Below, piece after piece: positions 1 through 10,980 of a stretch of DNA of 64,000 nucleotides. The first letter of the stretch is position 1. The number at the start of each line of letters is the position of its first letter. The stretch is from Stella humosa (GTDB lineage: Bacteria; Pseudomonadota; Alphaproteobacteria; ATCC43930; Allostellaceae), in NCBI RefSeq assembly GCF_006738645.1, contig NZ_AP019700.1:1314001-1378000 (forward strand), written 5' to 3'. The notes beneath the pieces are model-generated. The model saw nothing but the letters and a program-made list of their open reading frames with translations. It was not told the DNA's origin and searched no databases. The translations under genes were made by a program, and so were the position numbers.

Positions 1-280
1 GGTCGTCGATCCCGAGCCCGCCCAGCGAGGCATCCAGGTCGATCCGCCCCTCGGCCTCGTGGATGCCGATCAGGGCCGAGAGGATGCTCTTGCGGATGGA
101 ATGGGTGTTGAAGCGGTCGGCGACGCGGCCGTGGGACAGCACCACCCGGCCGCGCACCACCAGCAGCAGGGCGGCCGTGTCGATGCCGTCGGCAAAAGCG
201 GTGGCCGCCGACAACTTGTCCGCGCACCAGCCGGCGTCGGCCGGGCCGGCCCAGGCGGGCCAGCTTCCGATATCGGTCAT
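1..280 (-). CDS. Serine hydrolase (beta-lactamase/PBP-like), N-terminal part only
   Basis: The first 93 residues are in the window; the rest lies beyond the left edge. Residues 61-64 read SIRK, an SxxK motif in the setting typical of class C beta-lactamase-like serine hydrolases (THSIRKSILSALIG, then EGRIDLDA). Before it is the usual strand-rich lead-in (ALLLVVRGRVVLSHG). The family acts on beta-lactam-like or ester substrates, and many members are esterases rather than resistance enzymes. No signal peptide is visible at the ATG at 280. The gene starts 10 bp after the stop of the ABC ATPase gene on the same strand, so it is probably the last gene of the peptide-transporter operon and may act on the imported compound. 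That role is inference. Confidence 0.75.
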   Translation of the reverse strand, partial: MTDIGSWPAWAGPADAGWCADKLSAATAFADGIDTAALLLVVRGRVVLSHGRVADRFNTHSIRKSILSALIGIHEAEGRIDLDASLGGLGIDD

Positions 281-290
281 GGTTGCCGGC

Positions 291-2144
<1,854 letters not shown>

Positions 2145-2164
2145 CCGGATGCTAGCCCCTGTCC

Positions 2165-3040
2165 TTACAAGCGCCGCGCGATGCGCGGGTCCAGCGTGTC
2201 GCGCAGCCCGTCGCCGACCAGGTTGATGGCCAGCACGGTGATGGCGAGGCAGACGCCGGGGAAGAAGATGATCCAGGGCGAGATCTGGAAGAAGGTCCGG
2301 CCCAGCGAGATGATGTTGCCCCAGCTCGGGATCTCCGGCGGGGTGCCGGCGCCCAGGAAGGACAGGCCGGCCTCCGCCAGGATCGCCGACGCGCAGACAT
2401 AGGTCGCCTGGACGATCAGCGGCGCCAGCGTGTTGGGCAGGATGTGCCGGTACATGATGACGACGTTGCGCGTTCCGGCGGCAATCGCTGCCTCGATGTA
2501 AGGCATCTCGCGCACGGACAGCACGACCGAGCGCACCAGGCGCACGACGCGCGGGATCTCGGGGATGGAGATGGCGATGATGACGATCGTCAGGCTCGCC
2601 TTCATCAGCGTGATGAGCGCGATCGCCAGCAGGATCGACGGGATCGACATGAGCCCGTCCATGATGCGCATGACGATGGCGTCGACCCGCTTGTAGAAGC
2701 CGCAGAGCACCCCGACCACGAGGCCGATGACGGTGGCCAGTGCGGCCACGCTGATGCCGACGATCAGCGAGATGCGGGTGCCGTAGACGACGCGGCTGTA
2801 GACGTCGCGCCCGAACTGGTCGGTGCCGAACCAGAAGTTCTCGGACGGCCGCTTCAGCCGGTTGGCCGGCTCGAAGCTGAGCGGGTCGTCGGCGATCAGC
2901 GGCGCGATGAAGGCGAAGATGACGAAGACGAGGAGGATGCTGGCGCCCACGACGATCGTCGTGTTGCGCCGCATCCAGGCGACGGGGCCCTTGCGCGAAC
3001 GAACGCGGGGGGCGGCGGCGCCGGCGGTGGTGGTGGCCAT
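2165..3040 (-). CDS. Peptide-type ABC transporter permease, DppC family
   Basis: The 291-residue inner-membrane permease has the DppC/OppC layout: a cytoplasmic N-terminus, one early membrane segment (residues about 28-50), then the conserved periplasmic motif with FGTDQFGRDVYSRVVYGTR at about 73-91, followed by the transmembrane core. The EAA-like loop is EAAIAAGTRNVVIMYRHILPN. The end AINLVGDGLRDTLDPR is diagnostic of the family. It pairs with the DppB-type permease whose gene ends 13 bp upstream; the two form the membrane channel for the fused ATPase. Start chosen at ATG 3040, before a basic N-terminus. Confidence 0.93.
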   Translation of the reverse strand: MATTTAGAAAPRVRSRKGPVAWMRRNTTIVVGASILLVFVIFAFIAPLIADDPLSFEPANRLKRPSENFWFGTDQFGRDVYSRVVYGTRISLIVGISVAALATVIGLVVGVLCGFYKRVDAIVMRIMDGLMSIPSILLAIALITLMKASLTIVIIAISIPEIPRVVRLVRSVVLSVREMPYIEAAIAAGTRNVVIMYRHILPNTLAPLIVQATYVCASAILAEAGLSFLGAGTPPEIPSWGNIISLGRTFFQISPWIIFFPGVCLAITVLAINLVGDGLRDTLDPRIARRL

Positions 3041-3053
3041 CGGACCTGCCTCC

Positions 3054-3995
3054 CTAGTAGCGGATTCGCGGATCGAAGAAGCTGTAGCTGATGTCGATCA
3101 TCAGGTTGATCAGCACCTTGGTCCCCGCGAAGATGATGATCAGGCCCTGGATGATCGGGTAGTCGCGCTTCAGGATCGCGTCCACCGTCAGCCGGCCCAG
3201 CCCCGGGATGTTGAACACCGTCTCGGTGATGACGACGCCGGAAATGAGGGCGGCCATGCCGAGGCCGATGACCGTGACGATCGGCACCGCGGCGTTCTTC
3301 AGCGCATGGCGCAGCAGCACGGACTTGGTGGTGACGCCCTTGGCGTGGGCGGTGCGGATATAGTCCTCCGACAAGACTTCCAGCATCGAGGCGCGCGTGA
3401 TGCGGGCGATCAGCGCCATGTAGCTGGTGCCCAGCGCGACCGCCGGCAGCACGACCGAGCGGAAGGTCTGGTCCACCCCCTGTGACAGCGGGCGATAGCC
3501 CTGCACCGGCAGCCAGCGCAGCTCGATCGAGAAGATGTAGATGAGGATGTAGCCGACCAGGAACACCGGCACGGCGAAGCCCAGCACCGAGAAGCCCATG
3601 ACCACGCGGTCGACGAAGGTGCGGGCCTTCCAGGCGGCGAAGACGCCGAGCGGGATGGCGCATACCACCGCCACCAACAGGGTGGAGGCCGCCAGCACGA
3701 GGGTCGGCTCCAGCCGCTGGGCGACCAGCGTGGTCACCGGCAGGTTGGAGAAGATGGAGGTGCCGAGGTCGCCGCGCAGCAGGCCCCAGGCATAGATGAT
3801 GAACTGTTCCCAGATCGGCAGGTCGAGGCCGAGCCGCTTGCGGACGCCTTCGATCTCCATGGGCGTGGCATCGTCACCGGCGATGATCGCCGCCGGGTCG
3901 CCCGGGGTCAGGTGCAGCAAAAGGAAGACGAACAGGGCGACGACCACCATCACGGGGATCGTCGCGAACAAGCGGCGAATGATGTAGGCGGTCAT
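3054..3995 (-). CDS. Peptide-type ABC transporter permease, DppB family
   Basis: The 313-residue permease opens with MTAYIIRRLFATIPVMVVVALFVF, the classic DppB/OppB first membrane helix, followed by LLHLTPGDPA. The EAA-type loop EDYIRTAHAKGVTTKSVLLRHALKNA contacts the ATPase. Six membrane segments are expected. It is the first gene of the permease-ATPase operon. A 434-bp gap separates it from SBP-1, and that gap holds a stem-loop and its own candidate promoter at 4341-4370, so transporter and receptor levels may be set separately. Confidence 0.93.
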   Translation of the reverse strand: MTAYIIRRLFATIPVMVVVALFVFLLLHLTPGDPAAIIAGDDATPMEIEGVRKRLGLDLPIWEQFIIYAWGLLRGDLGTSIFSNLPVTTLVAQRLEPTLVLAASTLLVAVVCAIPLGVFAAWKARTFVDRVVMGFSVLGFAVPVFLVGYILIYIFSIELRWLPVQGYRPLSQGVDQTFRSVVLPAVALGTSYMALIARITRASMLEVLSEDYIRTAHAKGVTTKSVLLRHALKNAAVPIVTVIGLGMAALISGVVITETVFNIPGLGRLTVDAILKRDYPIIQGLIIIFAGTKVLINLMIDISYSFFDPRIRY

Positions 3996-4340
3996 CGTCC
4001 AACCTTCATTGCGACCTTCATGGCATCGTGCGCTCTCGTTGACGGGGGCGGATTGCTGCTTTTTTCATCGTCTCAGGCGACGGCAACCTGTAACGGAACA
4101 GCCCAGCGCTTGAACAGCGAAAACCATGCCAGCGCGACGAAAAAGCCAATGGCGTCCGCAACTTCGGCAATGATCGCGCAAAGCACCACTATCGCGCGCG
4201 GTGCATTGCCCGCGCGCTTTCCCCGTATTCCGGCGGGTATCGAAGCGGACCCCGCCCGTGCCTCCGGCAGACCTCCGGCGTTCCCTGCCGCTGGCCTTGG
4301 CGCCGCCCTGACGGCGCCTAATTCTTGTCCGGCGGCACGC

Positions 4341-4370
4341 AGTAGAGCGCGCCGGGCCGTGGCAGGGCAA
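4341..4370 (-). promoter_or_regulatory. Candidate promoter for the permease-ATPase operon
   Basis: On the minus strand TTGCCC (4365-4370) is followed after 18 bases by TCTACT (4341-4346). The same pair occurs before SBP-1, SBP-5, SBP-7 and SBP-8, which is the main support. The leader to the DppB start would be about 340 bases. Confidence 0.45.
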
Positions 4371-4386
4371 GCCCCTTGCCTTGGGC

Positions 4387-4417
4387 GGAAGGCCCCGCAA
4401 CCGGCGCGGGACCTTCC
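4387..4417 (-). terminator. Stem-loop after SBP-1
   Basis: GGAAGG at 4387-4392 pairs with CCTTCC at 4412-4417, and the stem continues with CCCGC/GCGGG after one mismatch. It lies 13 bases past the SBP-1 stop. There is no U-tract, so it may be a 3' stabiliser or attenuator between receptor and permease genes rather than a full terminator. Confidence 0.45.
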
Positions 4418-4429
4418 GGTCGCAGGCGG

Positions 4430-6028
4430 CTACTTCACCGACACGTTCCACATCGGCGGCAGGCTGGGCGCCATCAGCAGGCCGCTCAGCTTGTCGGAGC
4501 GATAGGCGGACGGGTTGTTCCACTGCGCGAACGAGATGTAGGGCACCTGCTCGTAGGCCCGCTTGGACAGCTCGACCGCGATCTCGCGCCGCTTCTCGAT
4601 GTCCGGTGCCACCGCCCAGTTCTTGCGCAGCGCCTCGAACTTCTCGTCGCAGGGCCAGCCGAACCAGGCCTTGTCGCAGCCCATGCCGATTGAGACATGG
4701 GTCATCGGGTTGGCGGAGCCGACGATCGAGGTGCCGGTGATGAAGATGTTCCAGCCGCCCTGGGCCGGCGGCTCCTTCTTCGTGCGGCGCGAGACGACCG
4801 TGCCCCAGTCCATCGCCTGCACGTCCAGCTTCAGGAAGCCCGCCTTCCGCATCTGCTGGATCATCACCAGATTGGCCGGGTTGATGTACCAGTGGTCGGT
4901 GGCGTGCAGGATGGTGATGGGCTCGCCCTTGTAGCCCGCCTCCTTGAAGAGCTGCTCGGCCTTCTTGTAGTCGGGCGGCGCCTTGTAGACCTCCGACCCG
5001 GCATCGGTCTCCATCGGCGTGTCGCAGCCGAAATAGGAGTAGCAGAGCGTCTGCAGCTTCTTGTCCGGGATGAAGGTGTTCAGGTAGTCGGGATTCTTCA
5101 GGATGTGCAGCATCGCCTGCCGCGCCTTCACGTTGTTGAAGGGCGGGTGCAGGTGGTTGAGCTGGATGATCCCCATGGAACCCGACGCCGGGTGCCCGAA
5201 CAGCTTCACGCCGGGGGCGGCCTCCAGGATCGGCAGGAAATCGACCTGCGGCGCCTCCAGGAAGTCGATCTCGCCCGCGACCAGGGCCGATTGCTGTGTC
5301 TGCGGATCGGGCAGCCAGACGAACTCCACCCGGTCGACCTTCACCACCTTGGCCCCGGCATGGCCGGACGGGGCCTCCTTGCGCGGGACGTAGTCGGCGA
5401 ACTTGGTATAGACGGTCTTGCTGCCGGGGGCCCACTCGTCACGCTTGAAGACGAAGGGGCCGGAGCCGATCATCTCGGTCACCTGCTGGAAGGGGTCGGT
5501 CAGGGCCTCCTTCTCGCGCATGATGGCGGGCAGGCTGGATGTCGGCTTGGCCAGCGTGTCGATGACGAGGCCATAGGGCTCCTTCAGGCGCCACTCGAAG
5601 GTCTTGTCGTCCTTGGCGACCAGGTCCTCGGTGAAGCCGAACAGCGCCTTGCCGGCGCCGTCGCGCACGCCCCACCGCTTGGTGGACGCGATCACGTCGC
5701 GCGTGGTGACCGGGGTGCCGTCATGGAACTTCAGGCCGTCGCGCAGCGTGAAGGTGTAGACCTTCTTGTCTTCGCTGACGGTCCATTTCTCGACCATCTG
5801 CGGGTGCGGCTCCAGCTTCTCGTCGCTGGCGAACAGCCGGTCGTAGATCATGTTGCCGTGGATGGACGCGATCACCTGCGTCGTCCACATCGGGTCCAGC
5901 GTGCGCACGTCGGCATGCATGGTGGCGCGCAGGACCTTGCCCTGGGCCAGGGCCGCGGTCGATCCGCCGGTCAGCACGCCGGTAAGGGCGGTGCCGGCCA
6001 GCAGCGCCGCTGCGAGCATGGTTTTCAT
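4430..6028 (-). CDS. ABC transporter periplasmic substrate-binding protein, family 5 (SBP-1)
   Basis: The 532-residue protein has a signal peptide (MKTMLAAALLAGTALTGVL, cleavage after ALAQ) and the SBP_bac_5 core: LRATMHADVRTLDP at the mature N-terminus, FTLRDGLKFHDGTPVT, GSGPFVFKRDEW and HPPFNNVKARQAMLHI. This family binds di/oligopeptides, nickel, opines or other solutes in the periplasm. It is the copy closest to the permease genes and is read toward them, so it is the likeliest cognate receptor. All eight paralogues share four cysteines (CYSYFGC and a CX8C in GCDKAWFGWPC), probably two disulfides. Residue 380 in the motif ATDHWYINPA is Trp. A GGGAG ribosome site precedes the start. Confidence 0.92.
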   Translation of the reverse strand: MKTMLAAALLAGTALTGVLTGGSTAALAQGKVLRATMHADVRTLDPMWTTQVIASIHGNMIYDRLFASDEKLEPHPQMVEKWTVSEDKKVYTFTLRDGLKFHDGTPVTTRDVIASTKRWGVRDGAGKALFGFTEDLVAKDDKTFEWRLKEPYGLVIDTLAKPTSSLPAIMREKEALTDPFQQVTEMIGSGPFVFKRDEWAPGSKTVYTKFADYVPRKEAPSGHAGAKVVKVDRVEFVWLPDPQTQQSALVAGEIDFLEAPQVDFLPILEAAPGVKLFGHPASGSMGIIQLNHLHPPFNNVKARQAMLHILKNPDYLNTFIPDKKLQTLCYSYFGCDTPMETDAGSEVYKAPPDYKKAEQLFKEAGYKGEPITILHATDHWYINPANLVMIQQMRKAGFLKLDVQAMDWGTVVSRRTKKEPPAQGGWNIFITGTSIVGSANPMTHVSIGMGCDKAWFGWPCDEKFEALRKNWAVAPDIEKRREIAVELSKRAYEQVPYISFAQWNNPSAYRSDKLSGLLMAPSLPPMWNVSVK

Positions 6029-6122
6029 CGTCGGCTCCCAGAATTGTTGCCATTCCTGTTGGCCGCGCCCGTCTTTGCGACGTTCTGCGCGGCCGGCCCC
6101 GCCGGGTATTTCCCTGGCGATG

Positions 6123-6152
6123 ATTAGAGAATGGCGGGAGTCCGTTGGGCAA
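6123..6152 (-). promoter_or_regulatory. Candidate promoter of SBP-1
   Basis: TTGCCC (6147-6152) and TCTAAT (6123-6128), 18 bases apart, read toward SBP-1. The leader would be about 90 bases. Same form as the other SBP promoters described here. Confidence 0.5.
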
Positions 6153-6202
6153 GCAGGATCGGGGCCAACGAGGGACGCTGCGGCGGCAACGTCATTGCGC
6201 CC

Positions 6203-6227
6203 CCCGCGCCGGGAGCACCGGCGCGGG
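6203..6227 (-). terminator. Stem-loop after SBP-2
   Basis: CCCGCGCCGG and CCGGCGCGGG form a perfect 10-bp stem with a 5-base loop, 12 bases past the SBP-2 stop. No U-tract follows. It separates SBP-2 from the promoter of SBP-1. Confidence 0.55.
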
Positions 6228-6239
6228 AGGCCGCGGTGA

Positions 6240-7829
6240 CTACTTCTTCTCGATGTTCCACATGATGGGGAAGCTCGGCGCCTCGACGATCCCCGACAGA
6301 CGGTCGGAGCGATAGGCGGACGGGTTGCTCCACTGGGCGAACGAGATGTAGGGCACCTGGTCGTAGGCGCGCTTGGACAGGTCGACCGCGACCGCCTTGC
6401 GCTTGGCCAGGTCCGGTGCGGCTACCCAGTCGCGGCGAAGCTGCTCGAACTTGTCGTCGCAGGGCCAGCCGAACCAGGCCTTCTCGCAGCCCATGCCGAT
6501 GGCGACATGGGTCATCGGGTTGGCCGAGGTCACGATCGAGGTGCCGGTGATGTAGAGGTTCCAGCCGCCCTGGGCCGGCGGTTCCTTCTTCGCCCGCCGG
6601 GCGACGACGGAGCCCCAGTCCAGCGCCTGCACGTCGAGCTTCAGGAAGCCCGCCTTCCGCAGTTGCTGGATCATCACCAGGTTGGCCGGGTTGATGTACC
6701 AGTGGTCGGTGGCGTGCAGAATGGTGATCGGCTCGCCGTTGTAGCCGGCCTCCTTGAAGAGCGCTTCGGCCTTCTTGTAGTCCTTCTTGGGCGACTTGTA
6801 GACTTCGGAGCCCGCATCCGTCTCCATCGGCGTGCCGCAGCCGAAATAGGAGTAGCAGAGCTTCTGCAGCTTCTTGTCGGGGATGAAGGTGTTGAGGAAA
6901 TCCGGCATGTGCAGGATGTGGAACAGCGCCTGGCGCGCCTTCACGTTGTTGAAGGGCGGGTGCAGGTGGTTGATGCCGATGATCCCCATCGAGCCGGAAG
7001 CCGGATGGTTGAACAGCTTCACGTCCGGCGTCGCCTCGAGGATCGGCAGGAAGTCGACCTGCGGGGCCTCGAGATAGTCGATCTCGCCCGCGACCAGCGC
7101 CGACTGCTGCGTCTGCGGGTCCGACATCCAGATGAACTCGACGCGGTCGACCTTCACCACCTTGCCACCGGCATGGCCGGACGGCGGCTCCTTGCGTGGC
7201 ACATAGTCGGGGAACTTGGCATAGACGGTCTTGCTGCCAGGCACCCACTCGTCGGTCTTGAACATGAACGGGCCGGACCCGACCATGTCCTTCACCTGCT
7301 GGAAGGGGTCGGTCAGGGCTTCCTTCTCGCGCATGATCGCGGGCAGGCTGGTGCCAGTCTTGGCCAACGTCTCGATGACGAGGCCGTAGGGCTCCTTGAG
7401 TTTCCACTCGAAGGTCTTGTCGTCCTTGGCGACCAGATCCTCGGTATAGCCGAAGAGGATCTTGCCGGCGCCGTCGCGGGCACCCCAGCGCTTCATCGAG
7501 GCGATGACGTCCTTGGTCGTGACGGGGGTGCCGTCATGAAACTTCAGGCCGTCGCGCAGCGTGAAGGTATAGACCTTCTTGTCGTCGCTGACGGTCCACT
7601 TGTCGACCATCTGCGGCTGCGGCTCGAGGTTGCCGTCGCTGGCGAACAGCCGGTCGAAGATCATGTTGCCGTGGATCGACGCGATCGTCTGCGTCGTCCA
7701 GACCGGGTCCAGCGTGCGCACGTCGGCATGCATGGTGGCGCGGATGACCTTCTGCGCCAGGGCGGGGGCGGCGGTCAGGCCGGCCAGGGCGGTGGTCGCC
7801 AGGAACGCTGCGGCGAGCGTCGCTCTCAT
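6240..7829 (-). CDS. ABC transporter periplasmic substrate-binding protein, family 5 (SBP-2)
   Basis: 529 residues with signal peptide MRATLAAAFLATTALAGL (cleavage after ALAQ). It is very close to SBP-1 along its whole length, including the mature start VIRATMHADVRTLDP, HPPFNNVKARQALFHI and the four family cysteines. The ligand-region motif reads ATDHWYINPA with Trp at 377, as in SBP-1, and the late motif is GCEKAWFGWPCD. SBP-1 and SBP-2 therefore look like a recent duplicate pair. The start at 7829 is backed by a GGAGCAG ribosome site. The gene lies just past the RND pump gene and has its own candidate promoter and palindromic operator. Confidence 0.92.
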   Translation of the reverse strand: MRATLAAAFLATTALAGLTAAPALAQKVIRATMHADVRTLDPVWTTQTIASIHGNMIFDRLFASDGNLEPQPQMVDKWTVSDDKKVYTFTLRDGLKFHDGTPVTTKDVIASMKRWGARDGAGKILFGYTEDLVAKDDKTFEWKLKEPYGLVIETLAKTGTSLPAIMREKEALTDPFQQVKDMVGSGPFMFKTDEWVPGSKTVYAKFPDYVPRKEPPSGHAGGKVVKVDRVEFIWMSDPQTQQSALVAGEIDYLEAPQVDFLPILEATPDVKLFNHPASGSMGIIGINHLHPPFNNVKARQALFHILHMPDFLNTFIPDKKLQKLCYSYFGCGTPMETDAGSEVYKSPKKDYKKAEALFKEAGYNGEPITILHATDHWYINPANLVMIQQLRKAGFLKLDVQALDWGSVVARRAKKEPPAQGGWNLYITGTSIVTSANPMTHVAIGMGCEKAWFGWPCDDKFEQLRRDWVAAPDLAKRKAVAVDLSKRAYDQVPYISFAQWSNPSAYRSDRLSGIVEAPSFPIMWNIEKK

Positions 7830-7853
7830 TCAATCTGCTCCGGAATTGGGGAT

Positions 7854-7873
7854 GGTTCAGGACGTCCCGAACC
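7854..7873 (-). promoter_or_regulatory. 20-bp palindrome upstream of SBP-2
   Basis: GGTTC-A-GGACGTCC-C-GAACC is a 20-bp inverted repeat with one mismatched pair (A opposite C). It is centred on the predicted transcription start of SBP-2, if the candidate promoter at 7871-7899 is right, which is where a repressor would sit. It could instead be part of a terminator for the RND gene, but no U-run follows. Confidence 0.4.
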
Positions 7874-7899
7874 TAGTGACCGGGCCGCCCGGCGGGCAA
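7871..7899 (-). promoter_or_regulatory. Weak candidate promoter of SBP-2
   Basis: TTGCCC (7894-7899) and CTAGGT (7871-7876) with a 17-base spacer. The -35 matches the other SBP promoters; the -10 does so only loosely. The -35 almost touches the stop codon of the RND gene. Confidence 0.3.
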
Positions 7900-7901
7900 G
7901 C

Positions 7902-10900
7902 CTATTCCGCAGGCTGGAGGCCGCGCGCCACGCCCGCTTCCTCGGCCGGCCGGCGGCGCATGCGCGACAGATACATGTAGGCGACGGGCACGATGAAGAG
8001 GGTGAGCGGCGTCCCGAAGGTCATACCGCCGACGATGACCCAGCCGATCGACTGCCGGCTTTCGGCCCCCGCACCGGCGGCGATCGCCAGCGGCACCGCG
8101 CCCAGCACCATGGCACCCGTCGTCATCAGGATCGGGCGCAGGCGCAGCACGGCGGCCTCCGTCACCGCGTCGCGCACCGACCGGCCCTCGTCCTGAAGCT
8201 GGTTGGCGAACTGCACGATCAGGATGCCGTGCTTGGTGATGAGGCCGATCAGCGTCACCAGCCCGATCTGGCTGTAGACATTCAGCGTCCCCCCCGTCAG
8301 CCACAGGGCCATCAGCGCGCCGGTGATCGACAGCGGCACGGTCAGCATGATGATGAAGGGGTCGACGAAGCTCTCGAACTGGGCCGACAGCACCAGGAAG
8401 ATGAAGACCAGCGCCAGGGCGAAGATGAAATAGAGGCTGCTGCCGGCCTCGCGGAAGGCGCGCGACTGGCCGCCATAATCGTAGCGGACCGTCTGCGGCA
8501 GGGTGTCCCGGGTGGCGGTCTCTAGTGCGGCCAGGGCCTCGCCCATGGCGTAGCCTGGGGCGAGGTTGGCGGTGATGGTGGCCGAGCGGAGCTGGTTGAA
8601 GCGGTTCAGCTCCTTGGGCGAGATCGTCTCGCGCACGTCGACCAGGTTGGAGAGCTGGATCATCGTCCCGCCCTGGCCGCGGACATAGATGTCGCCGACA
8701 TCGTCCGAGGTCCGGCGCCCTTCCGGGGCGACCTGGACGATGACGTCGTACTGCTCGCCGTTCTGGTTGAAGCGGGTGACCTGGCGCCCGCCCAGCAGGC
8801 TTTCCAGCGTGCGCCCGACATTGACGATGCTGGCGCCGACATCGGCCACCCGGTCGCGATTCACCTCGACCTCGATCTGCGGCTTGTTGAGGCGCAGGTC
8901 GCTGTCCAGGTTGATGAAGCCCGGATAGCGGCCGGCGGCCTCCAGCACCTGGTCGACATAGCCGTCCAGCACGGCATAGCTCTCGGACGTCTGGATGACG
9001 AACTCGATCGGCTTGTTGCGCGCACTCTCCCCGAAGGCGCCCGGATTGTTGGCCGAGGCGCGGACGCCCGCGATCTGCCGCAGGTTCGGCTGCATCTCGG
9101 CCACGATGTCCTGCTGGCGCCGCTCGCGCTGCTCCCACGGCCGCAGGGTGGAGAACGAGATCAGCTCGTTCACCGCGCGCGAGCCCACGATGACGAACTG
9201 GTGGGCGATCTCGGGCACGGCGCCCAGCACCTTCTCCAACTCGCGGCCGTAGCGCGCGGTGTAGTCGACGGTGGCGCCCTCGGGCGCCGAGCCGGAGGTG
9301 AAGATGACGCCCTGGTCCTCCACCGGCGCCAGTTCCGAGCGCAGGTTCAGGAAGAAGAAGGCGCTGGCGCCGGCCACGCCCAGCCCGACCAGGACCACCA
9401 GCGGGCGCACCGTCAGCGAAGCCGAGAGGGCGCGGCGGTAGCCGCGCGTCATGGCATCGAACACCCGTTCCAGCGCCATGTAGACGCGGCCGTGATGGTC
9501 ATGATGGCGCAGCAGCTTGGAGCACATCATCGGCGTCAGCGTCAGCGCCACGAAGCCGGAAACGACGACGGCACCGGCTAGCGTCAGGGCGAACTCCGTG
9601 AAGAGCCGCCCGGTGCGCCCCGGCGTGAAGGCGACGGGGGCATAGACCGCGGCCAGCGTCAGCGTCATGGCGATGACCGGACCCGATATCTCGCGGATGC
9701 CGCGGATGGCGGCCGCCACCGGCTTCATGCCGGATTCCATGTGGCGGTGTACGTTCTCCAGCACGACGATGGCGTCGTCGACGACCAAGCCGATCGCCAG
9801 CACCATCGCCAGCAGGGTCAGCGTGTTGATCGAGAAGCCGAAGGCATAGAGCAGCGTGCAGGCGCCGATCAGCGACACCGGGATGGTGACGAGCGGGATC
9901 AGCGTCGCCCGCAGCGAGCGCAGGAACAGCAGGATCACCAGTACGACCAGCGCCACCGCCTCGCCCACGGTGGTGTATACGGCCGAGATGGAGCGGTCGA
10001 TGAAGACCGACTTGTCGTAGGAGACGACGGCGTTCATCCCGGCCGGCAGGCCCGCCACCAGGTCTGGCATCATCTGGCGCAGGCCGCGCGACACGTCGAG
10101 CGGGTTGGCGGTCGCCTGCTTGACGATGCCGAGGATGACGGCCGTCTTGCCGTTGTAGCGGGTGATGCGGCGCTCGTCGGTCGGCCCCAGCTCGACCCGG
10201 CCGACATCGCCGATGCGTACCGCGAAGCCGCCCGCATCCTTGACGACGATGCGCGAGAACTCGGCCGGGGTGCGCAGGCCCGTGCGCGAAAGCACCGTGA
10301 ACTCCCGGTCCAGGCTCTCGATGCGGCCGGACGGGATCTCGACATTCTGCTGGCTCAGCGCGTTCTCGACATCCTGCACGGTCAGCGCGTAGGCAGCCAG
10401 GCGCGCGCGGTCGAGCCAGATGCGCATGGCATAGCGCCGCTCGCCGAAGATGCGCACCTCCGATACGCCAGGCAGCGTCTGCAAGCGGTCCTTCACGAAG
10501 CGGTCGGCGTAGTCGCTGATCTCGATGGTGGGCTGCCGGTCGCTGGTGAAGGCGACGAAGATGACCGCCTGCGCGTCAGCCTCCACCTTGGCGATGATCG
10601 GCTCCTCGATCTCGTCGGGCAGCCGTCCGCGCACGCGGCCGACCCGGTCGCGCACGTCGTTGGCGGCGACGTCCGGGTCAATGTTCAGCCGGAAGCGCAC
10701 GGTGATGTTGCTGAGCTCTGGCTGGCTCGACGAGGTGATCGTCTCGATCCCCTCGATGCCGGCGATCGAATCCTCCAGCACCTGGGTGACCTGGGTCTCG
10801 ATGATCTCGGCGCTGGCGCCCAGGTAGCTGGTGCGGACCGAGACGATCGGCTCGTCGATGTTGGGGTATTCGCGGACGGTGAGCTGCAGGAAAGAGACGA

Positions 10901-10973
10901 CGCCGATCAGGACGACGATCAGGCTGATGACGGTCGAGAAGACCGGCCGTTCAATGAAGAAGCGATAGTCCAT
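7902..10973 (-). CDS. RND-family multidrug efflux transporter, inner-membrane pump
   Basis: The 1023-residue protein begins MDYRFFIERPVFSTVISLIV, the standard HAE1/AcrB-type first helix. It has the proton-relay pair in GLVVDDAIVVLENV near residue 400, the motif GFSINTLTLLAMVLAIG before it, and a second set of helices after about 850 (YSQIGLVTLIGLITKHGILIV). Such pumps use the proton gradient to export hydrophobic drugs, detergents or metabolites with an adaptor and an outer-membrane channel. The adaptor gene lies 7 bp upstream. No channel gene is present, so a shared TolC/OprM-type partner encoded elsewhere is expected. The pair interrupts the binding-protein array. Confidence 0.93.
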   Translation of the reverse strand: MDYRFFIERPVFSTVISLIVVLIGVVSFLQLTVREYPNIDEPIVSVRTSYLGASAEIIETQVTQVLEDSIAGIEGIETITSSSQPELSNITVRFRLNIDPDVAANDVRDRVGRVRGRLPDEIEEPIIAKVEADAQAVIFVAFTSDRQPTIEISDYADRFVKDRLQTLPGVSEVRIFGERRYAMRIWLDRARLAAYALTVQDVENALSQQNVEIPSGRIESLDREFTVLSRTGLRTPAEFSRIVVKDAGGFAVRIGDVGRVELGPTDERRITRYNGKTAVILGIVKQATANPLDVSRGLRQMMPDLVAGLPAGMNAVVSYDKSVFIDRSISAVYTTVGEAVALVVLVILLFLRSLRATLIPLVTIPVSLIGACTLLYAFGFSINTLTLLAMVLAIGLVVDDAIVVLENVHRHMESGMKPVAAAIRGIREISGPVIAMTLTLAAVYAPVAFTPGRTGRLFTEFALTLAGAVVVSGFVALTLTPMMCSKLLRHHDHHGRVYMALERVFDAMTRGYRRALSASLTVRPLVVLVGLGVAGASAFFFLNLRSELAPVEDQGVIFTSGSAPEGATVDYTARYGRELEKVLGAVPEIAHQFVIVGSRAVNELISFSTLRPWEQRERRQQDIVAEMQPNLRQIAGVRASANNPGAFGESARNKPIEFVIQTSESYAVLDGYVDQVLEAAGRYPGFINLDSDLRLNKPQIEVEVNRDRVADVGASIVNVGRTLESLLGGRQVTRFNQNGEQYDVIVQVAPEGRRTSDDVGDIYVRGQGGTMIQLSNLVDVRETISPKELNRFNQLRSATITANLAPGYAMGEALAALETATRDTLPQTVRYDYGGQSRAFREAGSSLYFIFALALVFIFLVLSAQFESFVDPFIIMLTVPLSITGALMALWLTGGTLNVYSQIGLVTLIGLITKHGILIVQFANQLQDEGRSVRDAVTEAAVLRLRPILMTTGAMVLGAVPLAIAAGAGAESRQSIGWVIVGGMTFGTPLTLFIVPVAYMYLSRMRRRPAEEAGVARGLQPAE

Positions 10974-10980
10974 CGACTGG

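Larger units (their letters stand above)
3996..4429. other. 434-bp gap between SBP-1 and the permease operon
   Basis: No credible gene is seen; the open frames here are antisense or extensions of neighbours with no start signal. Read on the minus strand it holds, in order, a stem-loop just past the SBP-1 stop, a candidate promoter (TTGCCC, 18-base spacer, TCTACT), then about 340 bases of leader before the DppB start. The part next to the permease start is less G+C-rich than the coding DNA around it. Confidence 0.6.
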
